Source: Candidatus Woesearchaeota archaeon (GTDB lineage Archaea > Nanobdellota > Nanobdellia > Woesearchaeales > GW2011-AR4). Taken from it: a stretch of 27,298 nt of DNA. The DNA lies in NCBI GenBank assembly GCA_016185815.1, contig JACPMT010000001.1, positions 1 to 27,298 of the forward strand, read 5' to 3'. The notes under the pieces were generated by a model. That model was not told the origin of the DNA. It saw nothing but the letters and a program-made list of their open reading frames with translations, and did no database searches. Of this stretch, positions 14,156 through 21,042 are shown piece by piece. The translations under genes and the position numbers were made by a program. How positions within the stretch are numbered: the stretch's first letter is position 1; each line of letters begins with the position of its first letter.

Positions 14156-14338
14156 ATGAGTATTGATTCAAAAGTTACCCAGCCAATTAAAAAATTAGCA
14201 AAACTGGCTCTGCTATTAGGGGGCATTTATGTTGGTGCAACTGTGGCTCCAATTTTATTTTCTTCCACAACTGCCTCATACTATGGTGCAGCTTCAGGTG
14301 GAGCCTTAACAGGCTATGCTGTTTCAAAGATGAAATAA
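14156..14338 (+). CDS. Small hydrophobic protein, 60 aa, upstream of the iron permease
   Basis: A 60-residue protein with a short charged N terminus (MSIDSKVTQPIKKLAK), a hydrophobic helix (about 17-35), and a small-residue-rich helix (SYYGAASGGALTGYAVSKMK). ATG 14156 is chosen because GGTGG at 14146-14150 is a well-placed Shine-Dalgarno site. The permease gene follows as TAA-A-ATG, implying coupled translation. No family was recognised. Its position makes it a candidate small subunit or partner of the FTR1 permease. Confidence 0.65.
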   Translation: MSIDSKVTQPIKKLAKLALLLGGIYVGATVAPILFSSTTASYYGAASGGALTGYAVSKMK

Positions 14339-14339
14339 A

Positions 14340-15161
14340 ATGCTAGAATCCTTTTTGGTAACATCAAGGGAAACTCTTGAAGCAAGCTTGGTAGTTGGCA
14401 TAGTTCTTGCTTACCTGAACAAAACAAACAACCAAAACTACAGGAAAACAGTCTATTATGGCATTGTTTTCGGAATTTTTGCAAGCATTATTGCTGCTTT
14501 TATATTCACATTTTTTGCAAATGGCTACGAGGGAAAGGCAGAGCAGGTTTTTGAAGGAACAACAATGCTTATTGGCGCTTTCTTGCTGACTACAATGATA
14601 CTCTGGATGATGCAGCAGAGGCATATTGCAAAAGATATTGAGGGGAGGGTTGAAAAGCATTTGATGAATTCACAGCCATTATTCTCCCATATCGGAATTT
14701 TTGTGCTTATCTTTGTAGCTATTATAAGGGAAGGCGTTGAAACCGTTATTTTCCTGAATGCAATCAATTATGCAAGCGGAATTAACTTTCTTGGAGGAAC
14801 TTTAGGGATTATTTCAGCAATTGTTGCAGGCTACTTATTTTTTATAAGCACTAAAAAAATAAATTTGAAAAAATTATTTAATATAAGCAGCATTTTATTA
14901 ATATTATTTGCAGCAGGCTTAGTGGCGCATGGAGTGCATGAGTTTGAGGAAGCTGGGGTGGTGAGCGGAATTATTGCGCCTTTATTTGACATCAATCATA
15001 GCTTGAATGAAAAAGGGATTGTTGGAAGCTTCCTAAAAGGGTTGTTTGGCTACAATGGAAATCCAAGCCTGCTGGAAGTCATTGCTTATGCTTCTTATTT
15101 GGGAATTATTTTTTATCTGTACAAAAGGATTGAGGGTTCCAGGGTTAAGGCGAGTGGTTGA
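14340..15161 (+). CDS. FTR1/EfeU-family iron permease
   Basis: A 273-residue membrane protein with about seven transmembrane segments. The two family signature motifs of the R-E-x-x-E type are present: RETLE at residues 10-14 and REGVE from residue 130. These glutamates are thought to line the iron path in FTR1-type ferric/ferrous permeases. An acidic segment HGVHEFEEAGVV near residues 200-210 is also typical. Unlike E. coli, no EfeO or EfeB partner lies next to it. The operon starts at a promoter with a palindrome shared with the ferritin/Fe-S operon. Confidence 0.88.
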   Translation: MLESFLVTSRETLEASLVVGIVLAYLNKTNNQNYRKTVYYGIVFGIFASIIAAFIFTFFANGYEGKAEQVFEGTTMLIGAFLLTTMILWMMQQRHIAKDIEGRVEKHLMNSQPLFSHIGIFVLIFVAIIREGVETVIFLNAINYASGINFLGGTLGIISAIVAGYLFFISTKKINLKKLFNISSILLILFAAGLVAHGVHEFEEAGVVSGIIAPLFDINHSLNEKGIVGSFLKGLFGYNGNPSLLEVIAYASYLGIIFYLYKRIEGSRVKASG

Positions 15162-15173
15162 ACACATACACAA

Positions 15174-15183
15174 ACTATAAAAA
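15174..15183 (+). promoter_or_regulatory. TATA box for the ArsR-like gene
   Basis: ACTATAAAAA lies 23-32 nt before the ATG at 15206. This supports a separate leaderless transcript and decides the start against the upstream TTG at 15158, which overlaps the permease stop. Confidence 0.55.
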
Positions 15184-15205
15184 CCATCAAAAAACTCATT
15201 CTTTA

Positions 15206-15490
15206 ATGAAAAACCTGTTATGGTACCTTGTTGCAGGCACAAAAGGAGGCGAAACAAGAGGGAAAATAATAGATTTATTAAAGCATAAACCTTCGAATGC
15301 TAATAAAATTGCCGAAATTCTAAAATTAGACTATAAAACAGTAAGACACCATCTTGAAGTTTTAGAAAAAAATAATATAATAACTTCAATAAACAAAGGA
15401 AAATATGGAGCTGTTTACTTCTTGTCAGAGGATATAAAAGCTAACTATAATCTTTTTGGTGAGATTTGGGAGCAATTTGGGAAAAAGTAA
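15206..15490 (+). CDS. ArsR-like winged-helix regulator
   Basis: A 94-residue single-domain winged-helix protein. The recognition-helix region is NKIAEILKLDYKTVRHHLEVLEKNN and the wing is INKGKYGAVYFLSED. There is no obvious metal-binding cysteine cluster. The N-terminal segment KNLLWYLVAGTKGGETRGKIIDLL is typical of archaeal regulators paired with small membrane proteins, and exactly such a gene (94 aa) follows after 27 nt. The target is unknown, perhaps the following small-membrane-protein and thioredoxin genes. Confidence 0.75.
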   Translation: MKNLLWYLVAGTKGGETRGKIIDLLKHKPSNANKIAEILKLDYKTVRHHLEVLEKNNIITSINKGKYGAVYFLSEDIKANYNLFGEIWEQFGKK

Positions 15491-15517
15491 TTAAATAAGG
15501 TATTCTTTTCCATTCTT

Positions 15518-15802
15518 ATGGCAATGCTGATGAACATTACAACAATATTGGCTGTCATTTCTGTTATCGCATTAGGCATGCTTTTGCACATTTACATCAA
15601 AAACCTCAAAAAAATAAAATCAAAGTTTACAATTGGCTTGCTTGTTTTTGCGCTTTTGTTTCTTTTACAAAATCTTGTTTCACTTTACTATTATCTAACA
15701 ATGATGAAATATTATACTCCAGAAGTCGAGGTTCATGTTTTTATTTTAACGCTATTGCAGACAATAGCATTTTTGATATTGCTAAAGATAACATGGGAAT
15801 AA
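15518..15802 (+). CDS. Small membrane protein with three transmembrane helices
   Basis: A 94-residue protein with three hydrophobic segments (about 5-27, 38-60, 72-92) and a basic stretch (KNLKKIKSK) between the first two. No family can be named. It follows a winged-helix gene, an arrangement seen often in archaea, and precedes a thioredoxin-like lipoprotein by 10 nt. TATA-like TTAAATAA (15491-15498) lies 20-27 nt before the ATG, so it may have its own promoter. Confidence 0.65.
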   Translation: MAMLMNITTILAVISVIALGMLLHIYIKNLKKIKSKFTIGLLVFALLFLLQNLVSLYYYLTMMKYYTPEVEVHVFILTLLQTIAFLILLKITWE

Positions 15803-15812
15803 AGGTGAAAAA

Positions 15813-16352
15813 ATGAAAATTAGTTATATGCTGGTTTTATTGACTGTTTTTAGCATTTTTGTTTTTGGGTGCGTTCAGACTACTGAAGTTATGGAAAAAG
15901 ATAATTCAATAAAAAAAGATGAAGTAATGATCGAGGAAAGCGAGGTAATTGAAGAACAAGATGCAATGATGGAGAAATCCAGCTATGCTGGAAAAGTTTT
16001 GGCAGGCACTGAATCAACAAAATACCTTGACTTCAACAAAGCGGATTATGACAAGGCTTTGAAAGAGAAAAAGAAAATCTTATTGTACTTTTACGCTAAC
16101 TGGTGCCCGATATGCAAGAAAGAGCAGCTGGACACTTTTGCAGCCTTCAACGAAATAAACGACCCTGATTTGATTGGATTCAGGGTTAATTACAGGGATG
16201 GAGACGATGACGAATTCGAGAAGGCCCTGGCACAAGAATTTGGAGTTAGCTACCAGCACACAAAAGTGATTTTGAAAGACGGCCAAAGAGCAGGCAAGTG
16301 GCCAGACTCGTGGGACAAAGAAAGATATTTGGGAGAGTTGAAAAAGATTTGA
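15813..16352 (+). CDS. Thioredoxin-like lipoprotein
   Basis: A 179-residue secreted protein. Residues 1-20 form a lipoprotein signal ending FVFGC (C20 would be lipid-modified). An acidic, methionine-rich linker (about 22-60) leads to a thioredoxin domain with active site W-C98-P-I-C101. At the place of the conserved cis-proline (normally YPT-like) the sequence is SYQHTKVIL, so proline is replaced by histidine, which should alter substrate release or metal binding. GGTGA at 15804-15808 is the Shine-Dalgarno site, linking it to the small membrane protein gene. It may be fed electrons by the CcdA protein at 16763. Confidence 0.8.
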   Translation: MKISYMLVLLTVFSIFVFGCVQTTEVMEKDNSIKKDEVMIEESEVIEEQDAMMEKSSYAGKVLAGTESTKYLDFNKADYDKALKEKKKILLYFYANWCPICKKEQLDTFAAFNEINDPDLIGFRVNYRDGDDDEFEKALAQEFGVSYQHTKVILKDGQRAGKWPDSWDKERYLGELKKI

Positions 16353-16383
16353 TTATATTTGTTTTTTATTTTTTATAATTAAA

Positions 16384-16740
16384 ATGGGAATACTAACAAA
16401 ACCAGAGCCATCAAATGTTGATCCCCTTTTTACATCTATCGTGCAAAAAATGCTGAAGGAACGAGGAGTTACTGAAGCGAAAATGTTTGGTGCTTCAGGC
16501 CTAAAAATCAACAGAAAGATGTTTCTCATGTCGGTGAAAGGTGAACTTATCATAAAGCTTCCAAAAGAGCGAGTAAATATCCTCATTGACTCAATGCAAG
16601 GGAAATATTTTTATCATCTATTTGACAAGAGTCGTCTTATGAAAGAGTGGGTTTCAATAGGGCATAAATATAAAATTAATTGGTTCAAACTTGCTCAAGA
16701 GGCAAAAGATTTCGTAGCATCAACACAAAAAACTCATTAA
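16384..16740 (+). CDS. TfoX N-terminal-domain protein
   Basis: A 118-residue protein of the TfoX N-terminal-domain family. Recognisable segments are EAKMFGASGLKINRKMFLMSV and the C-terminal MKEWVSIGHKYKINWFKLA. In gammaproteobacteria TfoX regulates competence, but stand-alone N-terminal domains are widespread and their function is unknown. CGA, CGT and CTA/CTC codons are used here while neighbours use AGA/AGG, which suggests acquisition from another lineage. A TATA-like TTATATTT (16353-16360) is 24-31 nt before the ATG. It interrupts an otherwise thiol-redox gene run. Confidence 0.75.
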   Translation: MGILTKPEPSNVDPLFTSIVQKMLKERGVTEAKMFGASGLKINRKMFLMSVKGELIIKLPKERVNILIDSMQGKYFYHLFDKSRLMKEWVSIGHKYKINWFKLAQEAKDFVASTQKTH

Positions 16741-16762
16741 AAAATAAATAAAAAAATAAAAA

Positions 16763-17464
16763 ATGGTTGAAACAACAATAATTATTGCATTTGCTGCAGG
16801 ACTAATCTCATTTGTCAGCCCTTGCGTTTTGCCATTGATTCCCGGATTTTTAGCCTATCTTTCTGGGACATCAACAGGGCAGCAGGGCGCAAGATTAAAG
16901 GTTTTTTTGAACAGTGTAGCATTTGTGCTTGGTTTTTCTGTTATTTTTGCTTTGCTTGGAGTTCTGTTAAATACAGTACTGGAAAGAGTGTCTTACAATG
17001 TCCAGACATGGCTTTCAAGGGCTGGCGGCATTATAATAATCTTGTTTGCGCTGTACATACTAGGATTGATAAGAATAAGCTTTTTGGAAAGAGAGCACAA
17101 GTTTGCAGTCAAGAAAAAATTCAGCATAACTTATGTTACATCATTTGTTTTTGGAGCAGCATTTGCTGTTGGATGGACGCCTTGCGTAAGCGCTATTCTT
17201 GGCAGCATACTGGCTTTGGCTGCTGCAAAGCCAAGCTTAAGCTTTATTCTGCTGCTTTCTTATGCCCTTGGGCTTGGGATCCCATTTTTGCTGGTTGGAT
17301 TATTTACTACGCAAGCAATCAACCTTATCAGTAAATCAGCAACAGTTTTGAAATATTTCAATATTATCGTAGGAATATTATTATTGATTTTGGGCATACT
17401 GGTTTTCACAAACAAGCTGAATGTTGTAGCTAACTGGTTTTTTGCAGCCTCGCTTCTATCATGA
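16763..17464 (+). CDS. ccdA: CcdA-type transmembrane thiol-disulfide electron carrier
   Basis: A 233-residue protein with six transmembrane helices. The two redox cysteines are C21 in FVSPCVLPLIPG and C141 in GWTPCVSAILG, the standard CcdA/DsbD-beta pair that moves reducing equivalents from cytoplasmic thioredoxin to extracytoplasmic partners. It overlaps the next gene by 4 nt (ATGA). In many bacteria the same two parts are fused as DipZ. The immediate partners are therefore the TlpA-like protein downstream and perhaps the lipoprotein at 15813. Confidence 0.92.
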   Translation: MVETTIIIAFAAGLISFVSPCVLPLIPGFLAYLSGTSTGQQGARLKVFLNSVAFVLGFSVIFALLGVLLNTVLERVSYNVQTWLSRAGGIIIILFALYILGLIRISFLEREHKFAVKKKFSITYVTSFVFGAAFAVGWTPCVSAILGSILALAAAKPSLSFILLLSYALGLGIPFLLVGLFTTQAINLISKSATVLKYFNIIVGILLLILGILVFTNKLNVVANWFFAASLLS

Positions 17465-18573
17465 AAAAGATGACTTTTGTTAAAAAGCCCTTTTTGGCAG
17501 CAGTTGTTGTGATTTTTGCAGTTGCAGCCATAATCTACATAGAATCCAAAAAGCCCGACATATCCCAAGCCCAACCGCAATCCAACCCTAATGAACAAAA
17601 TACAAAATATCCAAGGGCACCTGATTTTGCAGGCATAGAAAGATGGATTAATTCTGAGCCATTAAAGATTGAGCAGTTAAGGGACAAGGTTGTGCTTGTT
17701 GATTTCTGGACCTATACATGCATAAACTGCATAAGGACATTGCCTTACCTAAAGGAATGGGACAAAAAATACAGGGACAAGGGATTAGTGATTGTTGGGG
17801 TGCATACACCAGAATTTGAATTCGAGAAAAAATATGAGAATGTGCTGAAGGCAGTTAATGACTACCAGTTGAAGTATGCTGTTGCTCAGGACAACAACTA
17901 TGCAACCTGGAGCGTCTACCAGAACAGGTACTGGCCGCATAAGTTTCTGATTGATGTTGATGGTTACATCAGGTACGACCACATTGGAGAAGGAGCTTAT
18001 GAGGAAACTGAAAAAATGATACAATTGCTGTTGAAAGAAAGAATGGAAAAACTAAGGCAAAAAGACGGGATAGAAGCAGAAATGAGCAAGCCGACAGAGG
18101 CTATTGAAGTCAATTTTTCAAGCGTGAAAACCCCTGAAATTTATTTTGGCTACAAGTTTGACAGGGGAAATCTTGGCTATCAGAATATTCCCCCAGACTC
18201 AATTGTTGATTTCAAGTTTCCGCTAAACCCCTTCAGGAACTTTGTCTATCTTTCCGGCAAATGGAAGTACAACGCCGACAACATGGAGCTGATTGATGAT
18301 GAAGGCGAGATTCTTCTGGTTTTTGACGCTAAAAACGTGAATATTGTGGCCGGCTCTGAAAACAGCTCGGAAGCATTTGTATTTTTGGACAATGAGTTTG
18401 AGAACAAGAAAAACAAGGGCTCTGACATTTTTATTAAGGAAAACAAAAGCATATCAAGCATAAATGAGTTCAAGCTTTACAATATTGCCTCTGCGGAGAA
18501 TTACGGAAGCCATGCACTAAACATAAATGTTGCAGGAAAAGGCTTCAAGATTTACACATTTACGTTTGGGTAA
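17461..18573 (+). CDS. TlpA/DipZ-like thioredoxin with C-terminal beta domain
   Basis: A 370-residue protein anchored by an N-terminal helix (about 10-27). Residues about 48-190 are a thioredoxin domain with the DipZ-type active site WTYTCINC (C87, C90) and a normal cis-proline in RYWPHKFLID. Residues about 215-370 form a beta-rich domain matching the C-terminal part of DipZ proteins (TPEIYFGY, LSGKWKYNAD). It overlaps the ccdA stop, so both halves of a DipZ-like system are made together. Probable role: reduction or isomerisation of disulfides outside the membrane. Confidence 0.88.
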   Translation: MKKMTFVKKPFLAAVVVIFAVAAIIYIESKKPDISQAQPQSNPNEQNTKYPRAPDFAGIERWINSEPLKIEQLRDKVVLVDFWTYTCINCIRTLPYLKEWDKKYRDKGLVIVGVHTPEFEFEKKYENVLKAVNDYQLKYAVAQDNNYATWSVYQNRYWPHKFLIDVDGYIRYDHIGEGAYEETEKMIQLLLKERMEKLRQKDGIEAEMSKPTEAIEVNFSSVKTPEIYFGYKFDRGNLGYQNIPPDSIVDFKFPLNPFRNFVYLSGKWKYNADNMELIDDEGEILLVFDAKNVNIVAGSENSSEAFVFLDNEFENKKNKGSDIFIKENKSISSINEFKLYNIASAENYGSHALNINVAGKGFKIYTFTFG

Positions 18574-18672
18574 TCTAATTTTGATGAATTTTCAAAATAA
18601 TTTAAAATTTTTATTTAATGATTAAACATTATTTATAAATAAGAGTTTTGAGATTTTTAGCTTAGGTGTTTT

Positions 18673-19227
18673 ATGAAAAAAGTTTATTTAATTACCTTAT
18701 TTTTATTCTTTATGCTATTTATAAACGCTTGTGCTTCTAAAACAGGACATCAAGTTGCTACTGGAAATGCAATTGAACAGCAAGAAAATGTGGGTATTAA
18801 TAAAGGCGAATTACCCCCTGATTTTACAATCACAACAATTGATGGCAAGCAATATAGATTAAGCCAGTTTAAGGAAGAGAATAAGCCGATACTGCTTTAT
18901 TTCTGGGCTTCATGGTGCCCTTTCTGCTCAAGGGATTTTGATGTTGTGAAAAATATTTATCCAAAATATGCCGACAAAGTCACATTTTTGGCGATAGACT
19001 TGGATTTAAATGAAGATAAAGAACTAATAAGCAAATACAAAGAGAAAAAAGGAATTAGCGGAATAGACTTTGCAGAAGGAAAAACAGACATTCTTTCAGA
19101 CTACGCAATAAAGTACACAACAACCAAGTACGCAATCGCAAGAAACGGATTAATTTTATACAAGGGCTCAGGAGTTTTTAACGAGCAGCAATGGGAAGTT
19201 TTGTTTAATGCTTTAGTTAGCAGTTAA
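18673..19227 (+). CDS. TlpA-like thioredoxin lipoprotein
   Basis: A 184-residue lipoprotein: signal ending FINAC (C20), linker, then a TlpA/ResA-type thioredoxin domain from about residue 45 with active site W-C82-P-F-C85. The region where TlpA proteins carry a cis-proline reads KYTTTKYAIARNG, with threonine instead. AGGTG at 18664-18668 is a Shine-Dalgarno site 4 nt before the ATG; TATA-like TTTATAAA at 18632-18639 suggests an independent promoter with a leader of about 11 nt. It may share CcdA as electron donor. Confidence 0.83.
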   Translation: MKKVYLITLFLFFMLFINACASKTGHQVATGNAIEQQENVGINKGELPPDFTITTIDGKQYRLSQFKEENKPILLYFWASWCPFCSRDFDVVKNIYPKYADKVTFLAIDLDLNEDKELISKYKEKKGISGIDFAEGKTDILSDYAIKYTTTKYAIARNGLILYKGSGVFNEQQWEVLFNALVSS

Positions 19228-19296
19228 ATTTTTATTTTGGTTCTTTAAAATAAAATTGAAAATAATGACATTTAATTATAACAGTTAAACAAAACA

Positions 19297-19330
19297 TTTA
19301 TATACAAGTTATATGTTATATTCTACATAT
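19297..19330 (+). promoter_or_regulatory. Promoter and candidate operator of the ArsR operon
   Basis: TTTATATA (19297-19304) lies 25-32 nt before the ATG. Inverted half-sites ATATGT (19311-19316) and ACATAT (19325-19330), separated by 8 nt, overlap the start site and start codon. This is the expected place for autorepression by the encoded ArsR protein. Confidence 0.5.
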
Positions 19331-19622
19331 GTTTAAAAAACCATATGAATTGTTTTTTAAGACTTTGGCAAACGAACAAAGATTGAAGATAATCAATCTG
19401 CTCAGAAAATGTCCAAAAAACGTAACACAGATTTGCAAAGAACTAAATTTTAATCAAACTACTGTATCACATAACTTGAAGAAATTAAAAACATGCGGCT
19501 TTGTCTTTAACAAGAAAAATGGCAAGGAAAGGATTTATTCAATAAACAAAACAACTATCAAGCCGTTAATGGAGCTAATTGATAAGCATACAGATAAATT
19601 TTGCAGGCATTTGTGTTGTTGA
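19329..19622 (+). CDS. ArsR-family metal-responsive repressor
   Basis: A 97-residue winged-helix repressor. Typical ArsR N terminus FFKTLANEQRLKIINLLRKCP, recognition helix in CKELNFNQTTVSHNLKKLKTCGF, and wing NKKNGKERIYSI. The C terminus DKHTDKFCRHLCC, with the cysteines at C30ish, the recognition-helix flanks and the tail, could form a metal site. It leads a tight operon with a Cys-rich peptide, a CPFC membrane protein and a CcdA-like protein. The likely logic is release on metal binding, switching on metal handling; the metal is unknown. Confidence 0.85.
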   Translation: MFKKPYELFFKTLANEQRLKIINLLRKCPKNVTQICKELNFNQTTVSHNLKKLKTCGFVFNKKNGKERIYSINKTTIKPLMELIDKHTDKFCRHLCC

Positions 19623-19629
19623 TTAAACA

Positions 19630-19767
19630 ATGGAAGTAAATAAAATGGCAAAAAGAAAAAATTGTTGTGCTAATGGAATATGCCAGTGTTGCTATTGCTG
19701 CATATGCATTTGCACAAAAAGACTAAAGCCAGAAGCAAGAAAATTGCTAAAAGAAGCTTTGGCTTAA
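19630..19767 (+). CDS. Cysteine-rich 45-aa peptide, metallothionein-like
   Basis: A 45-residue ORF with nine cysteines within 17 residues (C12, C13, C18, C20, C21, C23, C24, C26, C28), preceded by a basic N terminus and followed by a charged helix (KRLKPEARKLLKEALA). An alternative start is ATG 19645 (M6). It begins 7 nt after the ArsR stop and the next gene follows as TAA-A-ATG, so it lies in the operon. Such density suggests binding of thiophilic metal or an Fe-S cluster. It is not a recognised metallothionein or ferredoxin, because spacing differs from both. The coding assignment rests on position and composition. Confidence 0.72.
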   Translation: MEVNKMAKRKNCCANGICQCCYCCICICTKRLKPEARKLLKEALA

Positions 19768-19768
19768 A

Positions 19769-20266
19769 ATGATTAATAGAACGAAAAGGCAATTATCCAT
19801 AATAGTGCATGCACTAAGCAGAAGAAATTACTTTATTCTATTCCTAATTTCAGCTCCATTATACGGCTTGATTTATGCTGTTATGACAAACTTGATTGAC
19901 TTGAGATTTGGATTAAACAACATAAATGTCTCTTTTACTCAGGTTAGCTTTTCTTTTGTTGTAATATTTTCCATTTTGGGCGGCTTGCTTATTTCATTAC
20001 AGATTTTTGCAATCAGAAACAGGCAAAAATCATTAGGCTCGGCAAATATAGGCTTTATAGGCGCTTTTCTTAGCTTTTTCAATACAACCTGTCCTTTTTG
20101 CAAGCCCCTGCTCCTTTCACTAATTGGATTTCCCGGCTCACTGGCAATTTCAAGGTACGGGCTTGCGCTTGCAATAACTAGTTTAGTGCTACTGTTAATT
20201 TCAATTTATTTAGTAACCTTGCATCTTGACAAATTAGATATAATTAAAAATGAAAACAGAAAATAA
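19769..20266 (+). CDS. Four-helix membrane protein with intramembrane CPFC motif
   Basis: A 165-residue membrane protein with about four hydrophobic segments. Between the second and third segments it has NTTCPFCKPLLLSLIGFPGS with C108 and C111 in a CPxC motif close to the membrane surface. It follows the Cys-rich peptide at 1 nt distance and overlaps the CcdA-like gene by 17 nt. No characterised family could be named. The motif and neighbours suggest it moves either metal or reducing equivalents across the membrane. Confidence 0.7.
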   Translation: MINRTKRQLSIIVHALSRRNYFILFLISAPLYGLIYAVMTNLIDLRFGLNNINVSFTQVSFSFVVIFSILGGLLISLQIFAIRNRQKSLGSANIGFIGAFLSFFNTTCPFCKPLLLSLIGFPGSLAISRYGLALAITSLVLLLISIYLVTLHLDKLDIIKNENRK

Positions 20267-21042
20267 AAAAATATTTGCATATGCATTATTAGTAATAATA
20301 TTTATAGTTGCTATTGGTTTTCTCGGCTATTATTATGGATTTTTAGGCACAATTTATAATGTAATGATGCCTCAAACTTTCTCTAAGTTTAATATAATTG
20401 TACTTTCTGTAATTTTTGGAATTGCTGCATTTTTCTCACCATGTTCATTTACAGTGCTTCCAGCTTATATCTCAAATTATTTAACAAAACAAGAAAAACA
20501 AAAATCGAAACTTTTTGAATTATTTAAACTTGGAATTTTTGCCGCTCTAGGAATAATTGTAGTTAAAAGACATCCCATTAATTTTAGGGATTAGAGCAGC
20601 TGCTGGAATTTTTATAGCAATACTTGGCGTTATGACATTAATGCATAAATCATTTAATGTTGGGTTTATTCAAAATTTTCTAGCAAAAAAAGACATTTCA
20701 AAAAGCATGTTTGGATACGGTATTATTTATAATGCTGCTGCAATAGGCTGCACAGGCCCGATAATGCTAGGCTTAATGATTTATGCTTACTCAACTGGCA
20801 GCTTTATTTCTGCATTAACATCTTTTATTGTTTTTTCTTTAACTATGGGGATTTTGATGATTTTACTTACTATGTTGATAGGTTTGTTTAAATCACTAAT
20901 AATAAAGAAGATGGTTCAAGTGACTCCAATTATTATGAAAACTGCTGGTGTAATTATGATTATTGTTGGCTTGTCAATCGCAATTTTGACTTTAGAAGGC
21001 AACAGAATTTTTGTTAAGATATTTTTTCCGTTTTTGGAGTGA
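20250..21042 (+). pseudogene. CcdA/DsbD-like membrane protein, reading frame disrupted
   Basis: Two ORFs (20250-20594 and 20632-21042) together match one CcdA-like protein: an extra N-terminal helix, then FFSPCSFTVLPAY with C65, and in the second part AIGCTGPIMLG with the partner cysteine. The frame changes around 20561-20570 (GTAGTTAAAAGAC); reading continues as KDIPLILGIRAAAGIFIAILGV only after a one-base shift. Compared with the intact ccdA at 16763 about 14 residues of the second helix and loop are also missing. It may be a decayed gene, strain-level variation, or a sequence error. Its 3' end overlaps the convergent endonuclease IV gene by 51 nt. Confidence 0.7.

Noticed and set aside
20540..20610. 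A BHB intron explaining the CcdA-like frame break
   Set aside because: A hairpin ATCCC (20572-20576) / GGGAT (20587-20591) exists, but no flanking central helix and bulges could be drawn, and removing it does not restore the missing second-helix residues.
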